Shown: one piece after another, positions 52,812 through 61,478 of the stretch
How positions within the stretch are numbered: position 1 is the first letter of the stretch
How the letters are laid out: each line of letters starts with the position of its first letter
Assembly (NCBI RefSeq): GCF_002367995.1
Contig: NZ_AP018207.1
Location: 3,285,083 to 3,349,082 of the forward strand
Direction: 5' to 3'
DNA: 64,000 bases
From: Calothrix brevissima NIES-22
Lineage (GTDB): Bacteria > Cyanobacteriota > Cyanobacteriia > Cyanobacteriales > Nostocaceae
Notes under the pieces: generated by a model
Database searches by the model: none
Told to the model about the DNA's origin: nothing
The model's input: the letters and a program-made list of their open reading frames with translations, nothing else
Position numbers and translations under genes: made by a program

Positions 52812-54638
52812 CTAAGCGGTAGGGACAATTGTAACTTTGACTTTCACTTGAGCTTTGGTGTCTGGTAGTTTCACTGTTAAGCCATCAGCGTCAAAATCGC
52901 TGTATGGTTCGTCGTCAATCCAGACTTTATCAATTTTGATACTACCAGGAGGTAGGATATCTGGCTGCACTCGCAGGATGTTGTCCTTGAATGCACCTGG
53001 TTGGGGTTTAAAGTATAAATCTAGTGGTTGCTTGGTAATCAACAAGTTGGTATAAACTACTGCTAAATAACATAGTTCTGTTGAGTGGTAAGCACTCATA
53101 GAGTGAGAACCTTTGAAGCGTTCGTTACCCAACAAGTAAGGTAAGCCGTTGGCTAAAACGTTGAAGTAAACCGCACCGTCATCATGATCTAGGAAGAAGG
53201 CATTATAAAAGGCTGCGGCTTCATGGGCTTGAACTTTGTACTCTGGCTTGTTTAAGATACCGTAGAGAATGAGGTAAGCGAGAATAGCTTGTTCTTGTTG
53301 CCACCAAGCTTTGCGATCGTGCCAAACAAAGCGGTGTTGTTCTTCACCTTCAGCGAGAACTCTTTCAACTACGTCATACCAACCGCCTCTTTGTTGGTCG
53401 CTACCAACTTTGGGCATGAGGTGAGCGATTTTTTCCGCTAGTTCTACATATTCTTCTTTAGACTTGAGGGAGTTCATCCGCATCAAGTTCCAAGCAATTT
53501 TCAGGTTGTGACCAACTACAGCGCGATTTTGCTGCCAACCCCAGGTTTGGTCTTTGCTCCAGTCTTCAAAGAATTTCTCTTGCACAAAGGGGCTGTCGTC
53601 GTAGTCGGGGAAATATTTGGCGATGGTGTCAAAGGTGTATTCGAGGAAGTCGGCATATTTTTTCTCGCCTGTGGCTAGCCATAAGTTGATTAGGTAGGCG
53701 GGTGCATGGTCACCGACTGAGTTCCAGTTTTTGCGCGCGCGGTTGCGACCTAAAGATTCAGCACGGGGATCGAGGGTAATGGGGTCAATGTGGGAGAAAT
53801 AGCCACCACCGTCTTTGTCGAGGAAGAATTTATCAAATAAATCCACAGTCATCTCTGCGTCTTTGAGGATGCGGGGATCGCCTGTAATCCGGTAGGTTTG
53901 AATCGGCCCAGCTAAAGCGTAAATTTGTTCGTAGGCGGGGATAGCGTCATAGTCGTCGCTAAACTCGGAAGTGAGTAGCTTTTGTTCCCGACGACCAGTA
54001 ACTTTTACACCGTGATACCAGTAAATTAGGTTTTCATCAGGATCGTAGAAGCGCATGTGTTCGCGCAGATATTCTGTGCCTCTTTCTGCTGCTTGGAGAA
54101 AGCGGTCTTCGCCGGTTAACAGGAACGCTGAAGCAAAACCATAAACGAGACGAGAAATGGTATCAGTTTCTTGTAAAAAGTCGTCGCGCTTTTTACCACC
54201 AGCCAAGTGTAAATACGTACGGTATTCGTGGTAATCAATTTCGCGATCGGGATAGTTAAATTGCCATTTGAGGTAACTATCAGCAATGGAACGGATTTGC
54301 TTAATCCACCAGTCTGGTTCTTCGTGGCGATAGGAACCGGGTTTGTCGTTGGGGAAGACTAGGGACTTAGCTTCAAATTTGTATCCATCTCCTTGGGGAT
54401 AATAAATCCCGTAGACGAATACATGTTGCCCTGGTACTAGAAGTTGTTCAATTTGACCAGTACAATCTCTATAAGATTCTTCTAGGTTTTGAGCAATTCT
54501 CGCATAAACTGTCGGCGTGAGGTATGCTCTGTATTCTTCCCCGCCTGAGGTTTTAATCCCAAAAGATTTATCAGCGGGGTTAAAGTCGGTAACGTAACCA
54601 GTGATTGTGTCTGAGATTGAGAAGTTGAGTTTGTTCAT
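52812..54638 (-). CDS. AGE-family (N-acylglucosamine 2-epimerase-like) protein
   Basis: The 608-residue protein has an N-terminal beta-rich region (about 1-95) and an (alpha/alpha)6 barrel (about 105-520) like AGE or cellobiose epimerases: HLAGGKKRDDFLQETDTISR, RLVYGFASAFLLTGEDRFLQ, WGWQQNRAVVGHNLKIAWNL and WWQQEQAILAYLILYG. The C-terminus is another beta domain. Substrate unknown, probably a sugar. It heads the icfG-like gene run; I recall slr1855 at the same place. Confidence 0.85.
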   Translation of the reverse strand: MNKLNFSISDTITGYVTDFNPADKSFGIKTSGGEEYRAYLTPTVYARIAQNLEESYRDCTGQIEQLLVPGQHVFVYGIYYPQGDGYKFEAKSLVFPNDKPGSYRHEEPDWWIKQIRSIADSYLKWQFNYPDREIDYHEYRTYLHLAGGKKRDDFLQETDTISRLVYGFASAFLLTGEDRFLQAAERGTEYLREHMRFYDPDENLIYWYHGVKVTGRREQKLLTSEFSDDYDAIPAYEQIYALAGPIQTYRITGDPRILKDAEMTVDLFDKFFLDKDGGGYFSHIDPITLDPRAESLGRNRARKNWNSVGDHAPAYLINLWLATGEKKYADFLEYTFDTIAKYFPDYDDSPFVQEKFFEDWSKDQTWGWQQNRAVVGHNLKIAWNLMRMNSLKSKEEYVELAEKIAHLMPKVGSDQQRGGWYDVVERVLAEGEEQHRFVWHDRKAWWQQEQAILAYLILYGILNKPEYKVQAHEAAAFYNAFFLDHDDGAVYFNVLANGLPYLLGNERFKGSHSMSAYHSTELCYLAVVYTNLLITKQPLDLYFKPQPGAFKDNILRVQPDILPPGSIKIDKVWIDDEPYSDFDADGLTVKLPDTKAQVKVKVTIVPTA

Positions 54639-55189
54639 CTTTTACTGTTACTGTTCAGGAAATAGAAGGGTATTGTTGCTAAATCTAAATTTCGAGTTTA
54701 TGTAGCCCTTTAGTTCAACTTTTTAGATTTGTTAGCGATCGCCACGCTGGAGTCATTGTTTGTCATAGTGCTTGAGGCAGTGAAATGCTACTCTTGTTCT
54801 ATAAGTAGTCTGGAGTAGTCTAGAGAATTGAATACAACCAACGTGACTTTTTTCCTGGTAGACAGGGTAGCTTGAGTTTTTATCCCCCTGGGAACAATAA
54901 GCCTAGAAAATACTACTAACAGGACAAGAGTTATTTTATCCCCTTTTACCTGGATATAGTAGTGAAAAAGCAATATATTATAGTGATTGTACTTAAGCCA
55001 TAGCTACGGAAGAATAACTTGATATTTGTACAGATCAATAGCAACTAGTGACGCAAATTCATGGTGAATTTTGGCTTGAGAGCGATCGCTATTACAGGCA
55101 AACCAGACTCGCTTTGATCGCTGAAAAATACCGTGGTTAGGAATACGGTTGTGTTAGGGCACAACCATATTCATTAGTTTGCCTCACCC
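54639..55189. other. Promoter region of the icfG-like cluster; hairpin after the DJ-1 gene
   Basis: AT-rich with no credible gene. A hairpin AATACGGTTGTG..CACAACCATATT (55142-55171) lies just past the stop of the DJ-1-like gene and may end the upstream transcript, although no T tract is seen. The segment directly before 54638 should hold the promoter of the AGE-STAS-glgX run. Confidence 0.5.
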
Positions 55190-55822
55190 TCAAACAGTCT
55201 GGACAACTTCCTGATTCCGAGAACTGGTTTTTTCGATTTCGTTGACAAACTCTTCCATGAATTGGTCTACAACTCCTGGATGTTTACCTGTAATCAGGTT
55301 ACCATCGATAACTAAATCAGCTGTAACATCATTGTCATAAACAACCTCTGCACCAGCATTTTCGACATCACAAATAATGTTATGGGCACAAGTGACTTTC
55401 CGTCCTTTAATTAAATCTGGATCGGCACAAAATAGCCACAAACTATGACAAATAGTTCCTAATTTTACATTATCTGTGGCTACCGCTTTGCGTAAAAAAG
55501 CCACCGCAGGAGCTTGGTTTTTTTGTCCTTTCTTGACATTAACTTGATATCTCAGGCGATCCATTGCATAGGCACCAATGCAAATTATGCCTTTATAATC
55601 AGCTGGGTCAATATCTTGAACTTCGGTGCTAACTGTCACATGAAATTCTATTTGATCGTTTTCTGGGTTAGAACCAAAGTGTAGCTCTTTATTACCCCAT
55701 AGATGAGATACATACTCTACTTCATAACCTTTTTCTGGAAAATACTCATTGAATCGGCGAAATTCTGTGGCATCAAAATGTTCTTCAATCAGTACAGCAA
55801 TTTTACCTTTACTAGCCGTCAT
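55190..55822 (-). CDS. DJ-1/PfpI family protein
   Basis: The 210-residue protein has the flavodoxin-like glutamine-amidotransferase fold: KIAVLIEEHFDATEFRRFNE at the start, the nucleophile elbow LGTICHSLWLFCADPDLIKG with Cys (about 125), AHNI and GKHPGVVDQFMEEFV. Members act as deglycases, chaperones, hydratases or proteases; the exact role is unknown. I recall a DJ-1-like gene (slr1854) beside the icfG cluster of Synechocystis. Here it is also the last gene of the NTF2/EthD run. Confidence 0.88.
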   Translation of the reverse strand: MTASKGKIAVLIEEHFDATEFRRFNEYFPEKGYEVEYVSHLWGNKELHFGSNPENDQIEFHVTVSTEVQDIDPADYKGIICIGAYAMDRLRYQVNVKKGQKNQAPAVAFLRKAVATDNVKLGTICHSLWLFCADPDLIKGRKVTCAHNIICDVENAGAEVVYDNDVTADLVIDGNLITGKHPGVVDQFMEEFVNEIEKTSSRNQEVVQTV

Positions 55823-55860
55823 GTTATTACCTCTGACAAAATAGTTTTTTAAACCTCCTA

Positions 55861-56427
55861 CTATACTTTAATTAATTTCAACAGTTCAGGAGCTGCAAAT
55901 ACATCACGGTAGAAGGTTAATTGTTCGCTCTTGAAGTAGCAAGCTCCTCTATGTCCGCGTCTTACCCAACAAACGCTACCTTTGGCTAATGTTTCACCAG
56001 TTGCATCATCTAAACATTGCCATTCAAAATGTACAAATTCGCTCCAAAACTGGACTATAGGCCAGGTCATGGTTACGCCTGGTTGAGCAATTAAAGCCCA
56101 CCAATGTTGCTCTCTTTCTTTTTGCTCATCTAACCCGTAGTAAGGCCCGTCCTGACATAAATAAACTAAATCGCTGCGATATTCTCCTGTTAAAATATCT
56201 CCTCTGCCTTGACGCAAAGCTTCACAGTGAGTCGGCCACCATTCTTTATTTTCTTTTTCAATTTGCTCGGCAGTATAATCTGCTCCAATTTGCGGTAATT
56301 TTTCTTCTTTTAAACTAATAAATTTCCAAGCATCTTCTATCAGTTTATCTTGCTGTTCTTTAGATACAAGTCCTGGTCTGGAATAATCGGCCGATAAATC
56401 TTGGTAGTAGTTGATGCGCTTTTTCAT
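55861..56427 (-). CDS. Unknown protein, possibly NTF2-like
   Basis: The 188-residue protein starts MKKRINYYQDLSADYSRPGL. The second half, with CEALRQGRGDILTGEYRSDL, a W-W-A-L-I and FVHFEWQCLDDATGETLAKG, reads like a cone-shaped NTF2/SnoaL fold with a preceding helical arm. Three tryptophan-rich strands could line a pocket. No catalytic Asp/His set can be assigned. It is 38 bases upstream of the DJ-1 gene and thus likely co-transcribed. Confidence 0.7.
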   Translation of the reverse strand: MKKRINYYQDLSADYSRPGLVSKEQQDKLIEDAWKFISLKEEKLPQIGADYTAEQIEKENKEWWPTHCEALRQGRGDILTGEYRSDLVYLCQDGPYYGLDEQKEREQHWWALIAQPGVTMTWPIVQFWSEFVHFEWQCLDDATGETLAKGSVCWVRRGHRGACYFKSEQLTFYRDVFAAPELLKLIKV

Positions 56428-56484
56428 GTTTTAAGATCTCCTGTAATTGCCCGATTTATTTAGTAGCGATCGACATCCAAAACA

Positions 56485-56592
56485 TTAACCAATCTTACTC
56501 ATCAGGTCAACTATTTTGTCTGGCAATTGATTAACTGTGCCGATATTAGTAACTAGTTCCGATCCTGATCGCTCTCCCTCAGCATAGTTATG
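56485..56592 (-). pseudogene. Internally deleted copy of the EthD-like gene
   Basis: The minus frame reads HNYAEGERSGSELVTNIGTV and then NQLPDKIVDLMSKIG-stop. HNYAE matches residues 4-8 of the intact EthD protein, and TNIG-VNQL-D-I-DLMSK matches its last 25 residues. The middle (about 260 residues) is missing. It follows the intact gene directly. Confidence 0.75.
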
Positions 56593-56640
56593 ATTCCTGA
56601 TGTATTTTCCTAGAGGATGAAAAATACTATTAACGAACCT

Positions 56641-57546
56641 TTAACGAACCTTGCTCATCAGATCGATGATGTCGTCCTGTAATTGATTAACTGCACCAAT
56701 ATTAGTAATTAGTTCAGCAACAGTAGAACTTCTTTGTCCAGCCAAAGTCATTTTGCCGTCATAAACAAATGTATAAGCTGTTCTTTCGGGGAAAGGACTA
56801 ATTTGTCTGACATACTTAGCTTGTTCTTTGGTAGCAGCTTGATAGTCAACTGAAGCAAAGAAAATTTCCATATCTAAGCGGGTAGCGAAGGCAATTTCAA
56901 ATGCGGCTTGGTATTGCTTTTCTGGTGCTTCGTAATGGGATACTCCCGCAGCATCGGGACGGGAATTATCAACTTCATCAAATAAATGCAAGCGCAATTT
57001 TAAAAGATGGGGATTATGGCTAATTTTGCTAGCGAAAACTTCTTTTAAATATTGGCGAAATTCTTCTACACTTACGCCATCGGCTTTGCGCAATAGCACA
57101 TGAAATTTTTCAACACCAACTACGCCGTTAGGGCTACCATTTTCAATACCATCTACATAGGTGATAGAGTTACCTGGACTAGTGTTATAGCCAATGGCTT
57201 TGCTAAATAAGTTGTGTTCATCATCCATGAGAATTGCAGCTGCTTGAAACCAAATTTGCCGCTCTTCGGGAGACTTAAAGGTTAATTCTGCAATGCCATC
57301 AAATTGATCTTCTTCTGGTAATGTTTGGGAAACACCGGGAATTTCTGGAAATACTCCACCTTGATTATGGGCTACATGAAATTGCCAGTATTGATATTGA
57401 CCAGGAAGTCTAGCGCAAACTGGGCCGTGAACGTTGCGCCAATAATCATCGTATAATTCCAGGGTAATTCCTTTTCGTTTCCATAAAGGTACGTAAAAGG
57501 TTACTTGTCCGTCGCGATCGCGCTCGGCATAATTATGAGTGACCAT
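56641..57546 (-). CDS. EthD-domain protein with two ferredoxin-like halves
   Basis: The 301-residue protein has two EthD-like alpha/beta barrels: residues about 12-125 (VTFYVPLWKRKGITLELYDD then WRNVHGPVCARLPGQYQYWQ, the typical H-G-P motif) and about 145-260 (VEKFHVLLRKADGVSVEEFR). EthD proteins serve in ether, terpene or polyketide metabolism, often as isomerases or cyclases or as small-molecule oxygenase helpers. A helical tail ends the protein. A decayed copy follows. Confidence 0.85.
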   Translation of the reverse strand: MVTHNYAERDRDGQVTFYVPLWKRKGITLELYDDYWRNVHGPVCARLPGQYQYWQFHVAHNQGGVFPEIPGVSQTLPEEDQFDGIAELTFKSPEERQIWFQAAAILMDDEHNLFSKAIGYNTSPGNSITYVDGIENGSPNGVVGVEKFHVLLRKADGVSVEEFRQYLKEVFASKISHNPHLLKLRLHLFDEVDNSRPDAAGVSHYEAPEKQYQAAFEIAFATRLDMEIFFASVDYQAATKEQAKYVRQISPFPERTAYTFVYDGKMTLAGQRSSTVAELITNIGAVNQLQDDIIDLMSKVR

Positions 57547-57556
57547 TTGTTTTCTC

Positions 57557-58552
57557 CTACTTTAATGCTTGCTGAATAATCGGCACTAAATCTTGACATT
57601 CTGGACTAATTTGAATGTGTTCTGGCTTTTCTTCTCTGTATTTGAAGATGATATTCACCATCCGGGAGTCTAAACAAGATTGAACTCCATAGACGTTTCC
57701 GGGATAAGAAGCAGTGCGCAGAGTTAAATTATCGAGGGAAATGTCAAATTCTTTACGCTCTTGATTGTAAACTACACTATAAGCAGTTGGATAGTAGCCA
57801 CTAACTGGGTATGCGGCAGGTTGGGGAATTTCTGCATGAAAATTCGGTTTGGTGATGAGATAATCCCTAGTAATCATTGGTTCCCAAAACAGAATGTTGC
57901 CATCATGTCCCCCAAACAGGAAAATATTTGTGAATTTTCCTGGTAGCAATTGCTCCGATTTCATATCTGCGTAATGAGTGCCCATACGTGGCTCTGAAGT
58001 ATTGGGAGCGCGTTCATAGGAGGCGGGGATAAATTCTTTGGGAGGTTCTATATTTAAGATTTTTAAATCGAGTAAGTCTTCGTTTTTAACTTGGTGGCGA
58101 TAATCAGGAGTCGCCATATAAAAGTGCACGTCAAAGTGAGGACGGAAAAAGACGTTGGGTAATGGCCCATGTCCTTCAGGGTTCCAATTAAAACCCATAT
58201 GGGTGAAGGCTGTCCTATCTATCTCCTTGGGTGGAAACATTAATTCATACTCATAGGTATGATAAGGACTACCATCGATTAGCTTGAGCTTGATTGAACC
58301 TTTTTGAGCGGGATCGTTCTCTTGGGGTAATCCTTCTAAGGCTGCTTCTGTCAGTGTGACACCGATGCTATCAGGAATGCCTGTTGTTTCATCTACTTTG
58401 ATCCAAGTACGAACAGAGCCATTACCAATTTGTTTCTGCTCGCCGACGATGGTTTTATTATCTGCTCTCGCTGTTTGCGGATACCAAAGGCAGGAACCGA
58501 CTACCAATAACAGCACTGCCAAAACATTAATCAAGTATTTGATTTTTTTCAT
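57557..58552 (-). CDS. Secreted DUF5602/TTHB210-like protein
   Basis: The 331-residue protein has a clear signal peptide (KIKYLINVLAVLLLVVGSCL..ARA-DNK; cleavage near 31). The mature part is beta-rich with histidines in FTHMGFNWNPEGHGP, FRPHFDVHFYMATPDYRHQV and GTHYADM, a possible metal or haem-like site, and resembles DUF5602 (TTHB210-like) proteins. It acts outside the plasma membrane, while the neighbours are cytosolic. It is ten bases upstream of the EthD gene. Confidence 0.8.
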   Translation of the reverse strand: MKKIKYLINVLAVLLLVVGSCLWYPQTARADNKTIVGEQKQIGNGSVRTWIKVDETTGIPDSIGVTLTEAALEGLPQENDPAQKGSIKLKLIDGSPYHTYEYELMFPPKEIDRTAFTHMGFNWNPEGHGPLPNVFFRPHFDVHFYMATPDYRHQVKNEDLLDLKILNIEPPKEFIPASYERAPNTSEPRMGTHYADMKSEQLLPGKFTNIFLFGGHDGNILFWEPMITRDYLITKPNFHAEIPQPAAYPVSGYYPTAYSVVYNQERKEFDISLDNLTLRTASYPGNVYGVQSCLDSRMVNIIFKYREEKPEHIQISPECQDLVPIIQQALK

Positions 58553-58684
58553 GGTCTGTTAGCAAGGCTCAATCTTTACCTACATTTCACAGAAATTACA
58601 TTCCGTATAATCGTTTTTCATGAGCAATAATTTTTTGTCTGATTGGCCAAAAAGTTATTTTACTCCTGAACTAAGATGGCTGGA

Positions 58685-59389
58685 TTATTTTACTAACCCA
58701 GGATCTCGAAAGCCGATGTTGGTATGGGCACCATCACAAAATGGTTTGTTGGCTGAGGCTCCACAACGACAAAGATATGCTGAGGTGCCTTTCAAGGCGT
58801 CTCTGCCGCCGGCAGCACGAATTGTTAAGGCCCCAGAGCATTCTAAGGGGCCATCTGGCAGGAGTTTGACGTTTAAAGCTCCTTTCTCTTCCAGATTACC
58901 TTCAGCATCGCTATTAACAGGCCCCGCATCTTTAAAACCGACTTTTGTATGTGCGCCATCGCAATATGGTTTATTGGCAGAGGCTCCACAACGGCATAAA
59001 GCTACTCTTGTTTGAGTGGCTTGGTTATGGCCTTCAGCATCTTGGATGATGATTTCACCGCGAACATAAAGAGGCCCATCTGGTGATACCATCACCGTAT
59101 TTTCTGCGGGAATGCTTTCTTGTCCGTCGCCATCAACAAGCTTATAGTTCAATGCACCTGCAGGACAACGGCTAACTACTTTGGCGACTTGTTCAGCAGT
59201 TGCTTGATCGGGATCGATCCAAGGAGTTTTTTTGCCGTTGAAAACTTCCTTGAGTCCTCGTCCACATTCAGCAGCATGAATACAGCGTTTGCGATCGTAC
59301 CAAACTTCGATTTCTTTACCAGGATAAATAGTGCGATCGCGTTGCAGCCTCAGACTCGGATCGAAGACAGAATAATCTTGGTTGGACAT
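58685..59389 (-). CDS. Ferredoxin-like plus twin CDGSH iron-sulfur protein
   Basis: The 234-residue protein combines an N-terminal mono-cluster 4Fe-4S ferredoxin-type domain (about 25-90, with CIHAAECGRGL and CPAGALNY; Fer4_19 type) and two CDGSH domains: CRCGASANKPYCDGAHTKVG (about 132) and CRCGASANKPFCDGAHTNIG (about 210). CDGSH motifs bind 2Fe-2S with three Cys and one His. The two CDGSH halves look like an internal duplication. Likely a redox carrier for an oxygenase or reductase in the cluster. Confidence 0.93.
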   Translation of the reverse strand: MSNQDYSVFDPSLRLQRDRTIYPGKEIEVWYDRKRCIHAAECGRGLKEVFNGKKTPWIDPDQATAEQVAKVVSRCPAGALNYKLVDGDGQESIPAENTVMVSPDGPLYVRGEIIIQDAEGHNQATQTRVALCRCGASANKPYCDGAHTKVGFKDAGPVNSDAEGNLEEKGALNVKLLPDGPLECSGALTIRAAGGRDALKGTSAYLCRCGASANKPFCDGAHTNIGFRDPGLVK

Positions 59390-59419
59390 AAACTACTTTT
59401 TAGGCTTTTTCTGGGGTTT

Positions 59420-59794
59420 TTAACGAGCAAATACGGGAGAAATATCTATATAAATATGCATTTCCCGGAATTTATCACCCTCTAGATGAATTACATCCAT
59501 ACAAGGAAGAGTCACAACTTTATCATCATTACGTGTATATGTGACTACCATTTCGCACACGACAGTATCCCCTAGTTCCCAAATATGTTGAATGTCGTGA
59601 GATATGTCTTTGAGCATTTGGCGAAACCGTACTGATGATTCTTGAATGCGATCGCGTCCAATTATCGGTTCATTATTACCAACGCGATAGAATGCGTCTG
59701 CGGTAAAGTAAGAAGCAAATTGTTCGGCTGACCTAGTTTCTGTTAAAAAACGCTTCACAATCTCTGTTTTAGAACCGAGAGTAATTTCTGCCAT
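59420..59794 (-). CDS. NTF2/SnoaL-like protein A
   Basis: The 124-residue protein has the NTF2 cone fold: FLTETRSAEQFASYFTADAF, GRDRIQESSVRF, HDIQHIWELGDTVVCEMVVT and LPCMDVIHLEGDKF, ending in IYIDISPVFAR. Acidic residues in YFTADAFY and EMVVTY could face the pocket. SnoaL relatives catalyse cyclisations or isomerisations, or bind ligands. It resembles the proteins at 60204 and 61031 closely, sharing the motif IW-(E)-(L/A)-(G/A)-D. Confidence 0.85.
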   Translation of the reverse strand: MAEITLGSKTEIVKRFLTETRSAEQFASYFTADAFYRVGNNEPIIGRDRIQESSVRFRQMLKDISHDIQHIWELGDTVVCEMVVTYTRNDDKVVTLPCMDVIHLEGDKFREMHIYIDISPVFAR

Positions 59795-60203
59795 GAATCT
59801 TTACCTGATGTTATCTATTACAAATTATGAGTTAATTTAACTTCAACTCTTCAGGAGTATCCTCCTACATTTAAGATGTTATCTGATACAACTTTTTTGT
59901 GAACTTGAACTTAATAATTGCTCACACAATTATCTAGGATCAATCATCAAACAGCATTGCTGATGAGAGCGCATTCATCAAGAACAGCTTCAGAAACTAG
60001 GAGATTGCAGTTTAAGCGATCGCCAATTTGCATTGATATTATAAAGTTATGAGCATAATTGATAATTTAGCTCAATCAATCTCATGATTATTACTAATAA
60101 CTCATGAGTTATTTGGCGGCTGCCCTACCAATCATGTTCTCAAACTCTAATAATCCCCACCCTTCAAGGGTGAGGATTATGTCAATTATTGACAAACAGC
60201 CTC
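59795..60203. other. Non-coding gap within the small-enzyme cluster
   Basis: AT-rich with no frame. It contains a perfect-looking hairpin at 60151-60179. The gap may hold an internal promoter for the gene at 59794. Confidence 0.5.
60151..60187. mobile_element. IS200/IS605 right-end-like hairpin
   Basis: TAATCCCCACCCTT-CA-AGGGTGAGGATTA forms a near-perfect stem and is followed by TGTCAA. This combination resembles the right end of IS200/IS605-type elements, and the hairpin before GTTGTCAA at 16966-17000. No transposase frame is adjacent. Confidence 0.45.
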
Positions 60204-60947
60204 TTAGGAAAAGGCAGGAGAAGCATCAATGAAGGCTTGATATTTCTGGATTTTATCGCCTTGAAAGGTAACGATGTTCAGGCAAGGAATTGTAAACACC
60301 TTGTCATCTTGCCGGGTATAGATGACATTCATTTCGCTGACAATCGTATTTCCCAGTTCCCAAATGTTTTTTGCTTCATGAACCACAGTCTTAAACATTT
60401 GCATTACGGGAAGAGCAAAGGCTTTAATTCCTTCACGTCCAATCACAGGCTCATAGTTGCCAATTTTGTATACAGCATCCTCAGTAAACAAAGTGATATA
60501 AGTATCTACATCATTGGTTTCAACTGCTGTTAATGCTTGTTTTAATATTCCCAAACGATCCACTGGTTCTGGAAGGGGAGCAAACAAAGGAGTTGCATCC
60601 ATGAAAACCTTCATTTCCTGAACTAGTCCATTTTTGAAGAGGAACACATCTGTACAGGGTAAGGTCAAGATGGAATCATCAATGCGTGTATAGTGAATTA
60701 GCATTTCACATACAACATTGTCTCCTGCTTCCCAGGTATTTTGGATATCAAATTTAATGCCTTTGATTTGATCGAGGTGGCTGGCTTTGACGGTTTGTTC
60801 AATTGCGCCTTTGCCAATAGCAGGAGGATAATTACCAAACTGATAGAGTGCATCTTCGTTGAGATAGTCGAGGAATTCATCAACTTTCATCTGCTCAAAT
60901 AAGCCGATCAGATGCTTAGTTTTTTCTGCGTTTGTTCCAGAAACCAT
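60204..60947 (-). CDS. NTF2/SnoaL-like protein B, tandem double domain
   Basis: The 247-residue protein contains two NTF2 domains: about 8-120 (EQMKVDEFLDYLNEDALYQF, QNTWEAGDNVVCEMLIHYTR, TLPCTDVFLFKNGLVQEMKV) and about 130-247 (ETNDVDTYITLFTEDAVYKI, KNIWELGNTIVSEMNVIYTR, TIPCLNIVTFQGDKIQKYQA). Each resembles proteins A and C, so this is a fused duplication. Cys in (L/I)PC is conserved in both halves and in A and C. Enzyme or ligand carrier role unknown. Confidence 0.88.
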   Translation of the reverse strand: MVSGTNAEKTKHLIGLFEQMKVDEFLDYLNEDALYQFGNYPPAIGKGAIEQTVKASHLDQIKGIKFDIQNTWEAGDNVVCEMLIHYTRIDDSILTLPCTDVFLFKNGLVQEMKVFMDATPLFAPLPEPVDRLGILKQALTAVETNDVDTYITLFTEDAVYKIGNYEPVIGREGIKAFALPVMQMFKTVVHEAKNIWELGNTIVSEMNVIYTRQDDKVFTIPCLNIVTFQGDKIQKYQAFIDASPAFS

Positions 60948-61030
60948 GAGAGATGTCTAATCCTTATTTTTCAGGTTTTGATTGCTCAACCAAGAGGTCG
61001 TTAAATATTGCTAAGACTGCGTGAGGCTAG

Positions 61031-61474
61031 CTATGCAGGGTTATAGTCAGCAAATACAGGTGAGATATCCATATAGATTCTCAGTTCTTTAACTTTATTA
61101 CCTTCAAAACGGATAGTGTCACAACAAGGTAGTGTAAATACCTTGCCATCAAACCGAACATAGGTAACTTCCATTTCACAAATGATCGTTCCGTCTGCGG
61201 TTTCCCAAATATTTTTAATGTGGTGATGTAATCCCTCTACAGTTGCAATAAATCCTGCGGAAGCAGCTGCGATCGCATCTGGCCCGTATACTACCGGATA
61301 ATTACTAAATTGATATAGAGCATCATCGGTATAAAACTTTGTAAAGTTGTGGACATTCATGGCTTCCCCAGCCAGGAACATTTTTTTGATGATATCTATT
61401 TTTTCTCCAGAAAATTTTGGCCATTTTTTGGCATGAGGCCAATCCCAAGTAATTTGCTCTGTCTGTGCCACCAT
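61031..61474 (-). CDS. NTF2/SnoaL-like protein C
   Basis: The 147-residue protein has the same motifs: NFTKFYTDDALYQFSNYPVV, KNIWETADGTIICEMEVTYV and LPCCDTIRFEGNKVKELRIY, ending MDISPVFADYNPA. The N-terminal 25 residues are Trp- and Lys-rich. It is four bases behind the VOC gene at 61479, so the two are probably co-translated. Confidence 0.87.
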   Translation of the reverse strand: MVAQTEQITWDWPHAKKWPKFSGEKIDIIKKMFLAGEAMNVHNFTKFYTDDALYQFSNYPVVYGPDAIAAASAGFIATVEGLHHHIKNIWETADGTIICEMEVTYVRFDGKVFTLPCCDTIRFEGNKVKELRIYMDISPVFADYNPA

Positions 61475-61478
61475 AATT

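Noticed and set aside
54788-54973. 61-codon minus-strand frame
   Set aside because: Lies in the promoter region of the icfG-like cluster, with no supporting codon pattern or homology.
58620-59015. 131-codon plus-strand frame opposite the CDGSH gene
   Set aside because: Its repeated SQYGLLAEAPQRH-type sequence is just the antisense reading of the two CDGSH repeats.
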